Positions 1-6,565 of a stretch of 14,535 nucleotides of DNA are shown here, in pieces. Origin of the DNA: Patescibacteria group bacterium (GTDB taxonomy: Bacteria > Patescibacteriota > Minisyncoccia > Phycocordibacterales > UBA12079); contig JAHIOZ010000068.1 in the NCBI GenBank assembly GCA_018894995.1, positions 1 to 14,535 of the forward strand, written 5' to 3'. Every line of letters begins with the position of its first letter. Position 1 is the first letter of the stretch. The notes under the pieces are model-generated. The model was not told the DNA's origin, did no database searches, and worked only from the letters and a program-made list of their open reading frames with translations. The position numbers and the translations under genes were made by a program.

Positions 1-10
1 AAATTACAAA

Positions 11-57
11 AACAAAAAACCCTTGGGAACTTCAACTTTCGTTAAAGTTTCCAAGGG
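11..57 (-). terminator. intrinsic terminator of the 89-712 gene
   Basis: On the minus strand an 11-bp stem with one mismatch (arms 47-57 and 20-30, CCCTTGG type) is followed by a T-rich run with one G at about 19-8. It lies 32 bp beyond the stop codon of the hypothetical gene. A smaller inner stem (34-39 with 44-49) could also form. Confidence 0.85.
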
Positions 58-88
58 TCAAAGAGACAAAGAGTCCAAGTTCAAAGGA

Positions 89-712
89 CTATTTGCCCAA
101 GATACTGTTGCGAGAAAAAACACAACAACCTAGACGTTTCCACTCTTCGTCACTTGGCTCATCAGCATCAATATACCACCATCCTTCGACTGGGTTCCAT
201 TCATGATGCACAACGAAGACCTTCCCATTAAGACCCAAAACAAAACAGTTTTTATTGGAAGGATGAAATGTATTTGTTAATAATAGAGGAAGGTTAATTT
301 GTTCGTCAAACCAAAGACAAAATTCTGTAGCAGTAAAATAAGAGCTCTCGCCGAGATGCTCCCTAATCTTATTAAATGTCGTTTTCTCATTGAAAACAAA
401 ATAAGGGGTTTCTCCTAACGCAAACCTTACTGTTTTCTCTGCGACAAATAAAATATTTTCTTTAAAACTTTTTGTGAGGTACAAATTTTCCCGACCTATT
501 AATGTCATAGGGTCAAACATTGTAGGATCGACCAAAACAGTTTTCAGCGTGCCACGGAGCAAATGAAGGCATTGCCAACAAAATTTTTCATTACTTTTTT
601 TTGCAACATCATGCATTTGTTGAGGTGTCATTCCAGCCTCCTCAAAAGCTTTTGTAAAATTAATCGCAAGAACAGCTGGTGAAAAATAGGATTTTTTGGA
701 TTTTGTACCCAT
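89..712 (-). CDS. hypothetical accessory protein, 207 aa, single-gene unit
   Basis: I do not recognise a named family. The open frame reaches 823, but I place the start at ATG 712 (protein MGTKSKKS...) because GAGGAGG lies 8 nt upstream (721-727) and a sigma70-like promoter lies inside the longer frame. The 37-residue extension looks like a signal or membrane segment but is then just translated promoter and leader. The product is soluble-looking. It has an N-terminal helical part (AFEEAGMTPQQ), a Cys-rich patch (FCWQC), and a C-terminal beta-rich, Trp-rich module (WNPVEGWWY, then CCVFSRNS). From memory, this C-terminal pattern (a VFxxxxNGxxxxV...GGWxV...VFSRNS type) recurs in Parcubacteria hypothetical proteins; I cannot verify that here. 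The gene has its own promoter, strong SD and terminator, so it behaves as a free-standing cassette. The CDS call is firm; the function is unknown. Confidence 0.85.
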   Translation of the reverse strand: MGTKSKKSYFSPAVLAINFTKAFEEAGMTPQQMHDVAKKSNEKFCWQCLHLLRGTLKTVLVDPTMFDPMTLIGRENLYLTKSFKENILFVAEKTVRFALGETPYFVFNEKTTFNKIREHLGESSYFTATEFCLWFDEQINLPLLLTNTFHPSNKNCFVLGLNGKVFVVHHEWNPVEGWWYIDADEPSDEEWKRLGCCVFSRNSILGK

Positions 713-720
713 GGTACTAA

Positions 721-727
721 CCTCCTC
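721..727 (-). promoter_or_regulatory. strong Shine-Dalgarno deciding the start at 712
   Basis: The minus strand reads GAGGAGG with 8 nt before the ATG at 712. The housekeeping genes in this window have no comparable site, so this both fixes the start and marks the gene as different. Confidence 0.85.
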
Positions 728-733
728 TGCTGT

Positions 734-760
734 GTGACTATCCAAAACGGATATTGTCAC
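734..760 (-). promoter_or_regulatory. inverted repeat in the leader of the 89-712 gene
   Basis: GTGAC and TATCC arms (734-743) mirror GGATA and GTCAC (749-753, 756-760) with a short loop, between the predicted promoter and the SD. It could be an mRNA hairpin or an operator; the sequence alone does not say which. Confidence 0.4.
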
Positions 761-790
761 TATTAATGAAAATGAACTAATTACAAAACA

Positions 791-819
791 AGTGTATATT
801 ATCGTCAATTTTTTGTCAA
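791..819 (-). promoter_or_regulatory. sigma70-like promoter of the 89-712 gene
   Basis: The minus strand has TTGACA (814-819), a 17-bp spacer and TACACT (791-796), about 80 nt upstream of the chosen start. A second reading, TTGACG-17-TGTAAT, overlaps it. Either places transcription start inside the longer open frame, which supports the shorter protein. Confidence 0.55.
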
Positions 820-820
820 A

Positions 821-881
821 CAAAATAAGCGTGGAATTTTTTAAAAAACTTTGTTTTTAAAAAAATTCCACGCTTATTTTG
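821..881. repeat. 28-bp-arm inverted repeat between rpsJ and the 89-712 gene
   Basis: Arms 821-848 and 854-881 (containing AAGCGTGGAATT and its complement) pair almost perfectly with one bulged base and a 5-nt loop. It sits directly upstream of the 89-712 promoter and downstream of rpsJ. It might end the rpsJ transcript, but there is no clean T-run after the stem, so I do not call it a terminator. Confidence 0.7.
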
Positions 882-928
882 TTGTAAAAACAACACTAAA
901 AGATAAATTATTTTAAAATTGAGTGCAG

Positions 929-1060
929 AGCGGTAGCGAAGCAATCCAGTGTTACAACGAATTTTGCTTTAGCAAAATTTGTTGTCGTCGTTTCTGCGTA
1001 GTTCCGCGTCCAGTCTGCGTGAGTCTGCGATAAATTTGAATTAAAAAAATTCAAATTTAT
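929..1060. repeat. hairpin and repeat fragments downstream of rpsJ
   Basis: This gene-free stretch holds a fragment whose minus strand reads CTGGATTGCTTCGCTACCG (about 930-949) and a hairpin with 15-bp arms (954-968, 971-985) of the ACGAATTTTGC family. A short GTCTGCG direct repeat follows (about 1014-1030). An AT-only hairpin (1030-1042 with 1048-1060) overlaps the rpsJ stop codon. No ORF is credible here. Confidence 0.6.
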
Positions 1061-1401
1061 ATCATTTTCACATCAATGGAAACCCCTGAAGGCAAGCTCA
1101 AGTTTGTAAGAGCTTCAATGATTTTTGCAGATGGATTAAGAATGTCAATCAATCTTCTGTGAACTCTCATTTCAAACTGTTCTCTGGCGTCTTTGTGAAC
1201 AAAAGTTGACCTGTTAACTGTGTATTTCTTAATCTCTGTTGGCAACGGAATAGGTCCACTGACTTGAGCGTCAAACCTAAGTGCAGTATCCATAATCTGT
1301 TTTATAGATGAATCAAGGATTTTATGCTCGTAAGCAAAAACCCTAATTCTAAGTTTTTGAGCAATTTCTGTTTTTTTCGTTTTTGTTTCTTTTGTAACCA
1401 T
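1057..1401 (-). CDS. rpsJ: 30S ribosomal protein S10
   Basis: S10 is a component of the 30S head; in enterobacteria it also acts with NusB in antitermination. The core LRIRVFAYEHKILDSS, the segment GPIPLPTEIKKYTV, and TFVHKDAREQFEMRVHRRLIDI are diagnostic. The open frame extends to 1452, but residues before MVTKETKTKK are AT-rich spacer translated in frame, and family length (about 102-105 aa) favours ATG 1401, giving 114 aa. No SD is visible. It lies 247 bp downstream of tuf, separated by a long palindromic repeat. This matches the tuf-rpsJ end of a str operon, but the rest of the S10 operon (rplC and onward) does not follow; a single-gene hypothetical does. Confidence 0.97.
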   Translation of the reverse strand: MVTKETKTKKTEIAQKLRIRVFAYEHKILDSSIKQIMDTALRFDAQVSGPIPLPTEIKKYTVNRSTFVHKDAREQFEMRVHRRLIDILNPSAKIIEALTNLSLPSGVSIDVKMI

Positions 1402-1420
1402 AATATTAAGCGAGTATAAA

Positions 1421-1571
1421 TTTTTAATTTTTAATTTAAAATTTTTAAACAATTTTTAATGAAATAATTTTTAAAACACGACGACGAAAATTTACTTTAG
1501 CAAATTTTCGTAAAGTTTAAAAATTAAAAATTAGAATTTATTTAAAAATTAAAAATTTAAAATTACAAAAT
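1421..1571. repeat. long palindromic repeat, copy A (upstream of rpsJ)
   Basis: About 150 bp of AT-rich sequence folds on itself around a central stem (1484-1493 with 1502-1511, loop ACTTTAGC). The outer arms (TTTTTAATTTTTAA and complement) also pair imperfectly. It is the most diverged of three copies; the others are at 10405-10558 and 14358-14518. Confidence 0.75.
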
Positions 1572-1582
1572 TATACAGTTAT

Positions 1583-1635
1583 ATCAATTTGCTATTTTTA
1601 CGCCCTAATGAAAAGACGCAAAATAGCAAATCAAT
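1583..1635 (-). repeat. stem-loop just after tuf
   Basis: Arms ATCAATTTGCTATTTTTACG (1583-1602) and 1616-1635 pair along about 19 bp with G-T wobbles and a loop of about 13 nt, starting 14 bp after the tuf stop. No T-run follows immediately, so it is more likely an mRNA 3' stabiliser or a repeat than a classical terminator. Confidence 0.55.
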
Positions 1636-1648
1636 AATTTAATCAGAT

Positions 1649-2842
1649 TTAGGCTGTGATTTTTGTAACAACACCAGCCCCAACCGTCCTACCTCCTTCA
1701 CGAATAGCAAATTTTTGCTGTTCCTCAAGAGCAATCGGTGATTGTAATTTAACTTTGAATGTTGCTGTATCTCCCGGCATAACCATTTCTACACCTTCAG
1801 CCAAAGTAACTTCTCCTGTAACATCAGTTGTTCTAATGTAAAACTGAGGTTTGTATCCTGTAAAGAATGGGGTATGTCGTCCACCTTCCTCTTTCTTTAG
1901 AATCAAAACTTCCGCATCAAATTCTGTGTGAGGAGTAACTGTTCCCGGTTTTGCAAGAACTTGTCCTCTGTGAATTTCTTCTTTTTTAATTCCTCTCAAA
2001 AGAACACCCGCATTGTCTCCGGCTTGTCCTTGAGAAAGAGATTTATTAAACATCTCAATACCTGTGACTGTTGTTTTTGCAGTATTTTTAATACCGACAA
2101 TTTCAACTTCTTCTCCCACTTTAACAACTCCTCTTTCAATTTTACCGGTACATACGGTACCTCGTCCTTCAATTGAGAAAATGTCTTCAATAGGCATCAA
2201 GAAAGGTTTAGCGATATCTCTTTCAGGAACAGGGATATATTCATCCAATTGTTTTACCAATTCAAGAATAGGTTTTGCCCATTCGTCATCCACTGATGCA
2301 ACTTCAAGAGCTTTAACGGCGGAACCTTTAACGAAAGGTGTATTTTTACCGTCAAATCCATACTGGGTCAACATATCTCTAACTTCCTCTTCAACAAGCT
2401 CTATCATTTCGGGATCATCAACAAGGTCAGTTTTGTTCAAAAATACAATAATTTTCGGTACACCAACTTGAAATGCCAAAAGGATGTGTTCCCTTGTTTG
2501 AGGCATTGCACCGTCGTTGGCTGCGACTACAAGAATAGCACCATCCATTTGTGCGGCACCGGTAATCATATTTTTAATGTAGTCTGCGTGTCCTGGTGCA
2601 TCAATGTGAGCATAGTGACGAGCTGCAGTTTCATACTCGTTGTGTGAAAGAGAAATTGTGATACCTCTTTCTTTTTCTTCCGGAGCTTTGTCAATTTCAT
2701 CAATGCCTCTCAATTTAACTTTGAAACCGGCTAAATTAAGAACATGAAGAATCGCCGCGGTAAGAGTTGTCTTTCCGTGGTCTACGTGACCGATAGTTCC
2801 CACATTTACATGGGGTTTGTCTCTATTAAATGCTTCTGCCAT
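1649..2842 (-). CDS. tuf: translation elongation factor Tu
   Basis: EF-Tu is the GTPase that delivers aminoacyl-tRNA to the ribosomal A site. At 397 aa it is full length. G1 is GHVDHGKT (18-25), G2 RGITI (59-63), G3 DAPGH (81-85), G4 NKTD (136-139), and G5 GSAVKAL comes near 173-179. The beta-barrel domains follow (GRGTVCTGKIERG, then FTGYKPQFYIRTTDVTG). Differences from E. coli EF-Tu include Ala for Cys in DCPGH, Asn-Asp-Gly-Ala for Thr-Asp-Gly-Pro near 109-112, and Phe124 where Arg precedes Gln. The start is standard, with KPHVNVGTIGHVDHGK following. No SD precedes the ATG; a heptamer array ends about 14 nt upstream. A good promoter lies about 230 bp upstream, so tuf probably has its own transcript. 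Confidence 0.99.
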   Translation of the reverse strand: MAEAFNRDKPHVNVGTIGHVDHGKTTLTAAILHVLNLAGFKVKLRGIDEIDKAPEEKERGITISLSHNEYETAARHYAHIDAPGHADYIKNMITGAAQMDGAILVVAANDGAMPQTREHILLAFQVGVPKIIVFLNKTDLVDDPEMIELVEEEVRDMLTQYGFDGKNTPFVKGSAVKALEVASVDDEWAKPILELVKQLDEYIPVPERDIAKPFLMPIEDIFSIEGRGTVCTGKIERGVVKVGEEVEIVGIKNTAKTTVTGIEMFNKSLSQGQAGDNAGVLLRGIKKEEIHRGQVLAKPGTVTPHTEFDAEVLILKKEEGGRHTPFFTGYKPQFYIRTTDVTGEVTLAEGVEMVMPGDTATFKVKLQSPIALEEQQKFAIREGGRTVGAGVVTKITA

Positions 2843-2856
2843 AGTTTTATTTATAG

Positions 2857-2974
2857 GGTATAGCGTTTAGCATTTAGGGTGTAGTAAATTTTAAAAAATT
2901 AATTTTTTAAAATTTGACGAATTTTACCTTTGATAAAATTCTTTTACTATACGCTATACGCTCTACACTATACG
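2857..2974. repeat. inverted heptamer arrays flanking palindromes in the tuf leader
   Basis: On the minus strand 2884-2857 reads as four heptamers CTACACC, CTAAATG, CTAAACG, CTATACC. On the plus strand 2947-2974 reads CTATACG, CTATACG, CTCTACA, CTATACG. Both arrays are exactly 28 nt and face each other. Between them are a 30-bp perfect AT palindrome (2886-2915) and a weak ACGAATTTTA hairpin (2919-2926 with 2934-2941). All of it lies inside the presumed 5' leader of tuf. Confidence 0.75.
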
Positions 2975-3044
2975 CTCAGATTAATGATTAATAATAACTT
3001 TAACACCATAAAGATAAAAAAATATCCACAAGTGATTAAATACG

Positions 3045-3064
3045 AAAAAAACGCAAACAGCGTT
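3045..3064 (-). promoter_or_regulatory. short stem plus T-run at the start of the tuf leader
   Basis: The minus strand has AACGC, a 5-nt loop, GCGTT and then a T-run, right at the predicted transcription start. The stem is only 5 bp, so an early terminator or attenuator is possible but weak. Confidence 0.25.
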
Positions 3065-3072
3065 ACCCCACT

Positions 3073-3100
3073 ATCATAGCAAAAAGTTAACAATAGTCAA
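3073..3100 (-). promoter_or_regulatory. sigma70-like promoter of tuf
   Basis: The minus strand shows TTGACT (3095-3100), a 16-bp spacer and TATGAT (3073-3078), about 230 bp upstream of the tuf ATG and downstream of the small membrane-protein gene. It is the best promoter match in the window. Confidence 0.65.
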
Positions 3101-3149
3101 GAATTATTTTTGCAAATCCTGAATAAAAACTCTCCTATCCGAAAATGGG

Positions 3150-3437
3150 CTATTTACCCAAAAATATTTTGAAGCCATACAAAATCAAAAGGAAACTGAG
3201 TGCCTCAAAAAAATGTACCGCAAGCTCAATGAAACCAAAATAAGAACCGAAGAATTGAAGTAAAAATTTTTCCAATATGCGAGCAAAACCAAAAACAAGC
3301 GCTCCCCAACCGATTAACTTGAAACTTTTACCTATTAAACCCTCGTATCCTGTAAGGATAATGAACAACCAAATGGATGAGGCAACAAGAGTCGAAAAGA
3401 AAACCAAATCCATAATTGTCGAAAAAGATATTTCCAT
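3150..3437 (-). CDS. small hypothetical membrane protein, 95 aa
   Basis: I do not recognise the family. Hydrophobic segments at about residues 8-29, 40-62 and 68-92 suggest three membrane helices; the middle one carries Arg53, Glu56 and Lys57 and may be amphipathic. Small polar loops (TGYEGLIGKS) join them. It starts at ATG 3437 with no SD and sits between fusA and tuf, where canonical str operons have no gene. A likely extended -10 lies about 107 bp upstream and the tuf promoter begins about 50 bp beyond its stop, so it may be transcribed alone. Codon pattern and hydrophobic periodicity make a real gene likely. Confidence 0.75.
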   Translation of the reverse strand: MEISFSTIMDLVFFSTLVASSIWLFIILTGYEGLIGKSFKLIGWGALVFGFARILEKFLLQFFGSYFGFIELAVHFFEALSFLLILYGFKIFLGK

Positions 3438-3543
3438 AATATATAAATAATTATTTTTTAATAAACATTCTAAAACCTATTTTTAATAATAGAAGAAACT
3501 ACTGCAAAAATGATGTGACCATTTGTGCATTTCCTTACCTAAT

Positions 3544-3552
3544 ATAATACCA
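3544..3552 (-). promoter_or_regulatory. possible extended -10 promoter of the membrane-protein gene
   Basis: The minus strand reads TGGTATTAT, a TGn extended -10 joined to TATTAT, with only a poor -35 upstream. Confidence 0.35.
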
Positions 3553-3598
3553 CAGAATAAAATTATAGAAATCAATTTTTGGGGAAAGAGCTGAGATT

Positions 3599-3676
3599 AG
3601 TTTTTAGTTGCGTCGTTGCTTTAAATTGCTCTTTTTTCATCTTTTGAACAATTTAAAGAGTTTTTAGTTTTTAGAA
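3599..3676 (-). repeat. dispersed repeat ACTAAAAACT/CTTTAAATT, copy 1
   Basis: Read on the minus strand, this is CTAAAAACTAAAAACTC, then CTTTAAATT, a loop of about 25 nt, AATTTAAAGCAACGACG, and AACTAAAAACT. The same order occurs at 6685-6746 on the plus strand with a much shorter loop. It lies in the 476-bp gene-free spacer between fusA and the membrane-protein gene. Confidence 0.75.
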
Positions 3677-3688
3677 AAAAATTTATTT

Positions 3689-3726
3689 TTTTGGTTTTTA
3701 TTTACGATCGTAAATAAAAACCAAAA
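3689..3726. repeat. 38-bp perfect palindrome
   Basis: The two halves, TTTTGGTTTTTATTTACGA and its exact complement, meet at CGATCG with no loop. Symmetry fails immediately outside. It is intergenic, between fusA and the membrane-protein gene. Confidence 0.85.
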
Positions 3727-3795
3727 TTTACAATTTGCAACTGACAGCCGCGACAACTTATAACTTTTTAATTCCGATTTTTTTAAAACGACGAC

Positions 3796-3824
3796 GGACG
3801 AATTTTGCGAAGCAAAATTCGTCC
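3796..3824. repeat. ACGAATTTTGC-family hairpin
   Basis: Arms GGACGAATTTTGC (3796-3808) and GCAAAATTCGTCC (3812-3824) pair perfectly around loop GAA. On the minus strand the loop reads TTC, as in the other members of the family. Confidence 0.85.
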
Positions 3825-3854
3825 CTTAATTCTTATAATGTTCCCTAATTCTAA

Positions 3855-3936
3855 AAATAATCGAAGCAAGAAAATAAAAAACAAAAAAACCGCTTAAGCG
3901 GTTTTTTTGTTTTTTATTTTCTTGCTTCGATTATTT
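3855..3936. terminator. 82-bp perfect palindrome forming the fusA terminator
   Basis: Bases 3855-3895 are the exact reverse complement of 3896-3936, with no loop. The centre (AAACCGCTTAAGCGGTTT with A and T runs) is a bidirectional intrinsic terminator. The stem extends through the fusA stop codon and covers the last six to seven sense codons, so the spacer carries an inverted copy of the gene's 3' end. Confidence 0.9.
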
Positions 3937-6061
3937 CTTTCGCCACATTCTGCGGAACAACCGCATAATGGTCAAACTCCATTGATGCCGATGCTCTCCC
4001 TTCTGTCATAGACCTCAGGGTAGTTGTATAACCAAACATTTCTGACAAAGGAACCATCGCATTAACAACTCTCATCTCATTTCTTTCTTCCATTCCTTCA
4101 ACTTGTCCTCGTTTTGAGCTCAAATTTCCGGTAACATCTCCCATAAATTTTTCAGGAGTAACCACTTCAACTTTCATAATCGGTTCCAAAATAACCGGAG
4201 TGGCTTTTCTGGCAGCTTCTTGAAAAGCTTGAGAAGCGGCGATTTTGAAAGCGATTTCTGATGAGTCTACCTCGTGATAAGTACCGTCATACAACTCAGT
4301 TGAAATATCCACCATTTTGTATCCTGCCACAACTCCCCTTTCCATTCCTTCTTTGATACCTTTCTCAACCGCCGGAATATATTCATTCGGGATAACACCT
4401 CCTTTAATGCTGTTAACAAATTCAATTCCTCCTTCTGACCTCTTGGTATTTTTAGGAAGATTTTTTTCTTCTTCTTCGGTAAGTTTTTCAAGCGGTTTGA
4501 CCCTGATTTTAACATGGCCATATTGACCTTTACCGCCTGACTGTTTAATATATTTGACTTCCGCTTCCGATGGATTTTGAATTGTTTCTCTGTAAGCCAC
4601 TTGTGGTTTCCCAATATTGGCTTCAACACCGAATTCTCTTTTCATTCTGTCCACCAAAACTTCCAAGTGAAGTTCTCCCATTCCTGAAATAATTGTTTCC
4701 ATTGTTTCGCTGTCAGTTCCCACTGTAAATGTTGGGTCTTCGTCCGAGAGTTTTTTCAAAGCGATTCCCATTTTTTCTTGGTCGGCTTTTGTCTTAGGTT
4801 CAATTCTAACAGAAACCACAGGTTTCATAAATTCAATTTTTTCCAAAATTATCGGGTGATCCTCGTCACATAAAGTGTCTGAAGTTCTTGTGTCCTTCAA
4901 ACCAATCGCGGCTGCGATTTCACCGGCATAAACCTTTTTAACTTCTTCTCTATCATTGGCATGCATTCTCAAAATTCTCCCCAGTCTCTCTTTTTTACCG
5001 GTAGTTGAATTATAAACATAAGTGCCTGACTCAATTGTTCCGGAATAAACTCTGAAAAATGCCAATTGTCCAACAAACGGGTCGGTCTGCAATTTGAAAG
5101 CTAAAGCAGAAAAAGGTTCATCGTCTGAAGCTTTTCTGACAATTTCTTCATCTGTATTAGGGTCAATTCCTTTAATTGGAGGAATATCCAAAGGCGAAGG
5201 AAGGTAATCAACAACAGCATCAAGCATTTTTTGCACTCCTTTGTTTTTCAAAGCGGAGCCTGTGAAAACAGGAATTGTTTTAAGAGAAATTACTCCTTTT
5301 CTTAAAGCGGATTTTAATTTATCAATTGGGATTTCTTTTCCTTCCAAATAATCGTTCATCAATTCTTCGTCGTTTTCTACGATTTTTTCAATAAATTCAC
5401 TTCTGTATTTTTCAGCTTCGGCTTTCATATTTTCGGGAATTTCAGCTTCTCTGACATCAGTTCCCATATTTCCTTCAAAATAATAAGCTTTCATTGTAAG
5501 AAGGTCGATAACTCCTTCGTGATTTGATTCTTCACCTATCGGAAGTTGAGCCCTAATCGCATTTTTTGTAAGTCTGTTTATAATGGATTTAAAAGACCGG
5601 TCAAAAGAAGCTCCTGTTCTGTCCAGTTTATTGATGAAACAAATTCGCGGAACTTTGTATTTGTCAGCTTGTCTCCAAACAGTTTCTGATTGGGATTCAA
5701 CTCCCGCCACACCGTCAAAAACAACAACTCCTCCGTCAAGCACTTTCAAAGACCGCTCCACTTCAGCGGTAAAGTCAACGTGTCCAGGGGTATCAATAAT
5801 ATTAAAACGATGTTTGTAACTTAAATCGCCACCGGCATAAGTCGGAGTCCAGAAAGTCGTAACAGCCGCGGAAGTAATTGTGATACCTCTTTCTCTTTCC
5901 TGTTCCATCCAGTCCATCGTGGCTTCACCTTCGTGAACCTCTCCGATTTTGTGTGAAAGCCCTGTGTAAAACAGAATTCTTTCTGAAACAGTGGTTTTAC
6001 CCGCATCAATGTGGGCAATAATTCCGATATTTCGAACTTTTTCTAAAGGGTAATCTCTCAT
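3914..6061 (-). CDS. fusA: translation elongation factor G
   Basis: EF-G is the GTPase that drives ribosomal translocation and, with RRF, recycling. I choose ATG 6061 (MRDYPLEKVRNIGI), which gives 715 aa; the open frame runs 44 residues further but that part is translated hairpin DNA. G1 is AHIDAGKT (16-23), G2 RGITI (58-62), G3 DTPGH (90-94), G4 NKLD (144-147). Compared with E. coli EF-G there is an insert of roughly 8-10 residues (TPTYAGGDLSYKH) just before G3. Domains II-V are complete, including GGKGQYGHV, the RGVVAGY segment, and GFATxxRS-like GYTTTLRSMTEGRASASM. No SD precedes the start. Upstream there is no rpsG, only about 800 bp of structured DNA. The 3' end is embedded in the 82-bp palindrome. 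Confidence 0.98.
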   Translation of the reverse strand: MRDYPLEKVRNIGIIAHIDAGKTTVSERILFYTGLSHKIGEVHEGEATMDWMEQERERGITITSAAVTTFWTPTYAGGDLSYKHRFNIIDTPGHVDFTAEVERSLKVLDGGVVVFDGVAGVESQSETVWRQADKYKVPRICFINKLDRTGASFDRSFKSIINRLTKNAIRAQLPIGEESNHEGVIDLLTMKAYYFEGNMGTDVREAEIPENMKAEAEKYRSEFIEKIVENDEELMNDYLEGKEIPIDKLKSALRKGVISLKTIPVFTGSALKNKGVQKMLDAVVDYLPSPLDIPPIKGIDPNTDEEIVRKASDDEPFSALAFKLQTDPFVGQLAFFRVYSGTIESGTYVYNSTTGKKERLGRILRMHANDREEVKKVYAGEIAAAIGLKDTRTSDTLCDEDHPIILEKIEFMKPVVSVRIEPKTKADQEKMGIALKKLSDEDPTFTVGTDSETMETIISGMGELHLEVLVDRMKREFGVEANIGKPQVAYRETIQNPSEAEVKYIKQSGGKGQYGHVKIRVKPLEKLTEEEEKNLPKNTKRSEGGIEFVNSIKGGVIPNEYIPAVEKGIKEGMERGVVAGYKMVDISTELYDGTYHEVDSSEIAFKIAASQAFQEAARKATPVILEPIMKVEVVTPEKFMGDVTGNLSSKRGQVEGMEERNEMRVVNAMVPLSEMFGYTTTLRSMTEGRASASMEFDHYAVVPQNVAKEIIEARK

Positions 6062-6079
6062 ATTTTTCTTATGAGCAAA

Positions 6080-6112
6080 GCCCGAACAAATTTTGAAAAA
6101 ATTTGTTCGGGC
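6080..6112. repeat. hairpin immediately upstream of the fusA start
   Basis: Arms GCCCGAACAAATTTT (6080-6094) and 6098-6112 pair perfectly over 15 bp with loop GAA. It starts 18 nt upstream of the ATG and could mask initiation in mRNA. Confidence 0.8.
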
Positions 6113-6130
6113 GAGCGGATTAGAAAAATA

Positions 6131-6214
6131 TGACCCTGTTAAATCAAATTTCGTAGAAATTTGATTCTTTTGATTTTTTTCCAAAAAAATCAAAAGATAT
6201 TTAACATGGGGTCA
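6131..6214. repeat. three-arm inverted-repeat structure in the fusA leader
   Basis: Outer arms TGACCCTGTTAAAT (6131-6144) and ATTTAACATGGGGTCA (6199-6214) pair with a small bulge. They enclose two separate hairpins, ATCAAATTTC...GAAATTTGAT (about 6143-6165) and TTTTGATTTTTTT...AAAAAAATCAAAA (about 6168-6195). The predicted fold is a three-way junction. Confidence 0.6.
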
Positions 6215-6277
6215 CTTCCTAACCCACACGCTCGAATTTATAATTTTAAATTTTTAATGATTAATTTTAAATTTTTA

Positions 6278-6312
6278 AAAAACGACGAACAGCTTCGCTG
6301 TTCGTCGTTTTT
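6278..6312. terminator. bidirectional terminator-like hairpin upstream of fusA
   Basis: A perfect 16-bp stem (AAAAACGACGAACAGC at 6278-6293, complement 6297-6312, loop TTC) has A/T ends on both sides. It could terminate in either direction. It lies between the putative fusA promoter and fusA, so it could act as an attenuator. Confidence 0.6.
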
Positions 6313-6378
6313 GCGAACGAAGTAAAGCAATTCTGTCCGATAAAAAAATAAAGTCTATACGACTTTTTGATAGTCCAT

Positions 6379-6407
6379 ATAATATACCAAAAATTTTACA
6401 AAAGCAA
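6379..6407 (-). promoter_or_regulatory. fusA: sigma70-like promoter, probably for fusA
   Basis: The minus strand has TTGCTT (6402-6407), a 17-bp spacer and TATTAT (6379-6384). The -35 box and most of the spacer fall inside the left terminal repeat of the MITE-like element, while the -10 is outside. The resulting leader would be about 310 nt. Confidence 0.5.
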
Positions 6408-6528
6408 TTTAATTTTTGCAAATATCAAAGCAAAATAGAAATGTCATACCTGCCGGCAAAATAGAAATGTCATAGTATGGCAAATTCGGGCAAAATTTTG
6501 CAAAAATTAAATTGCTTTTGTAAAATTT
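6391..6528. mobile_element. MITE-like element with 32-bp perfect inverted ends
   Basis: Terminal repeats 6391-6422 and 6497-6528 (AAATTTTACAAAAGCAATTT...) are exact complements over 32 bp. The 74-bp interior contains a 19-bp direct repeat, GCAAAATAGAAATGTCATA, at 6430-6448 and 6456-6474. There is no ORF and no clear target duplication. It could be a non-autonomous transposon remnant or another hairpin repeat of this genome. Confidence 0.6.
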
Positions 6529-6565
6529 AAATTTCTAAATTCTAAGTTCTAATTTCTAAACCTAT

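Noticed and set aside
713..823. N-terminal signal-peptide-like extension of the 89-712 protein
   Set aside because: The strong SD and promoter place the start at 712; the hydrophobic extension is translated leader DNA.
1996..2471. Open frames on both strands inside tuf, and similar ones inside fusA, ligA and pilD
   Set aside because: They overlap strongly supported genes in other frames, have no SD or recognisable domain, and are coding shadows.
6062..6193. 44-residue N-terminal extension of EF-G
   Set aside because: It is encoded by hairpin DNA, and EF-G homologues begin close to the MRDYPLEKVRN position.
6430..6474. Possible CRISPR from the 19-bp direct repeat
   Set aside because: There are only two copies with a 7-bp gap and no cas genes; it lies inside the inverted-repeat element.
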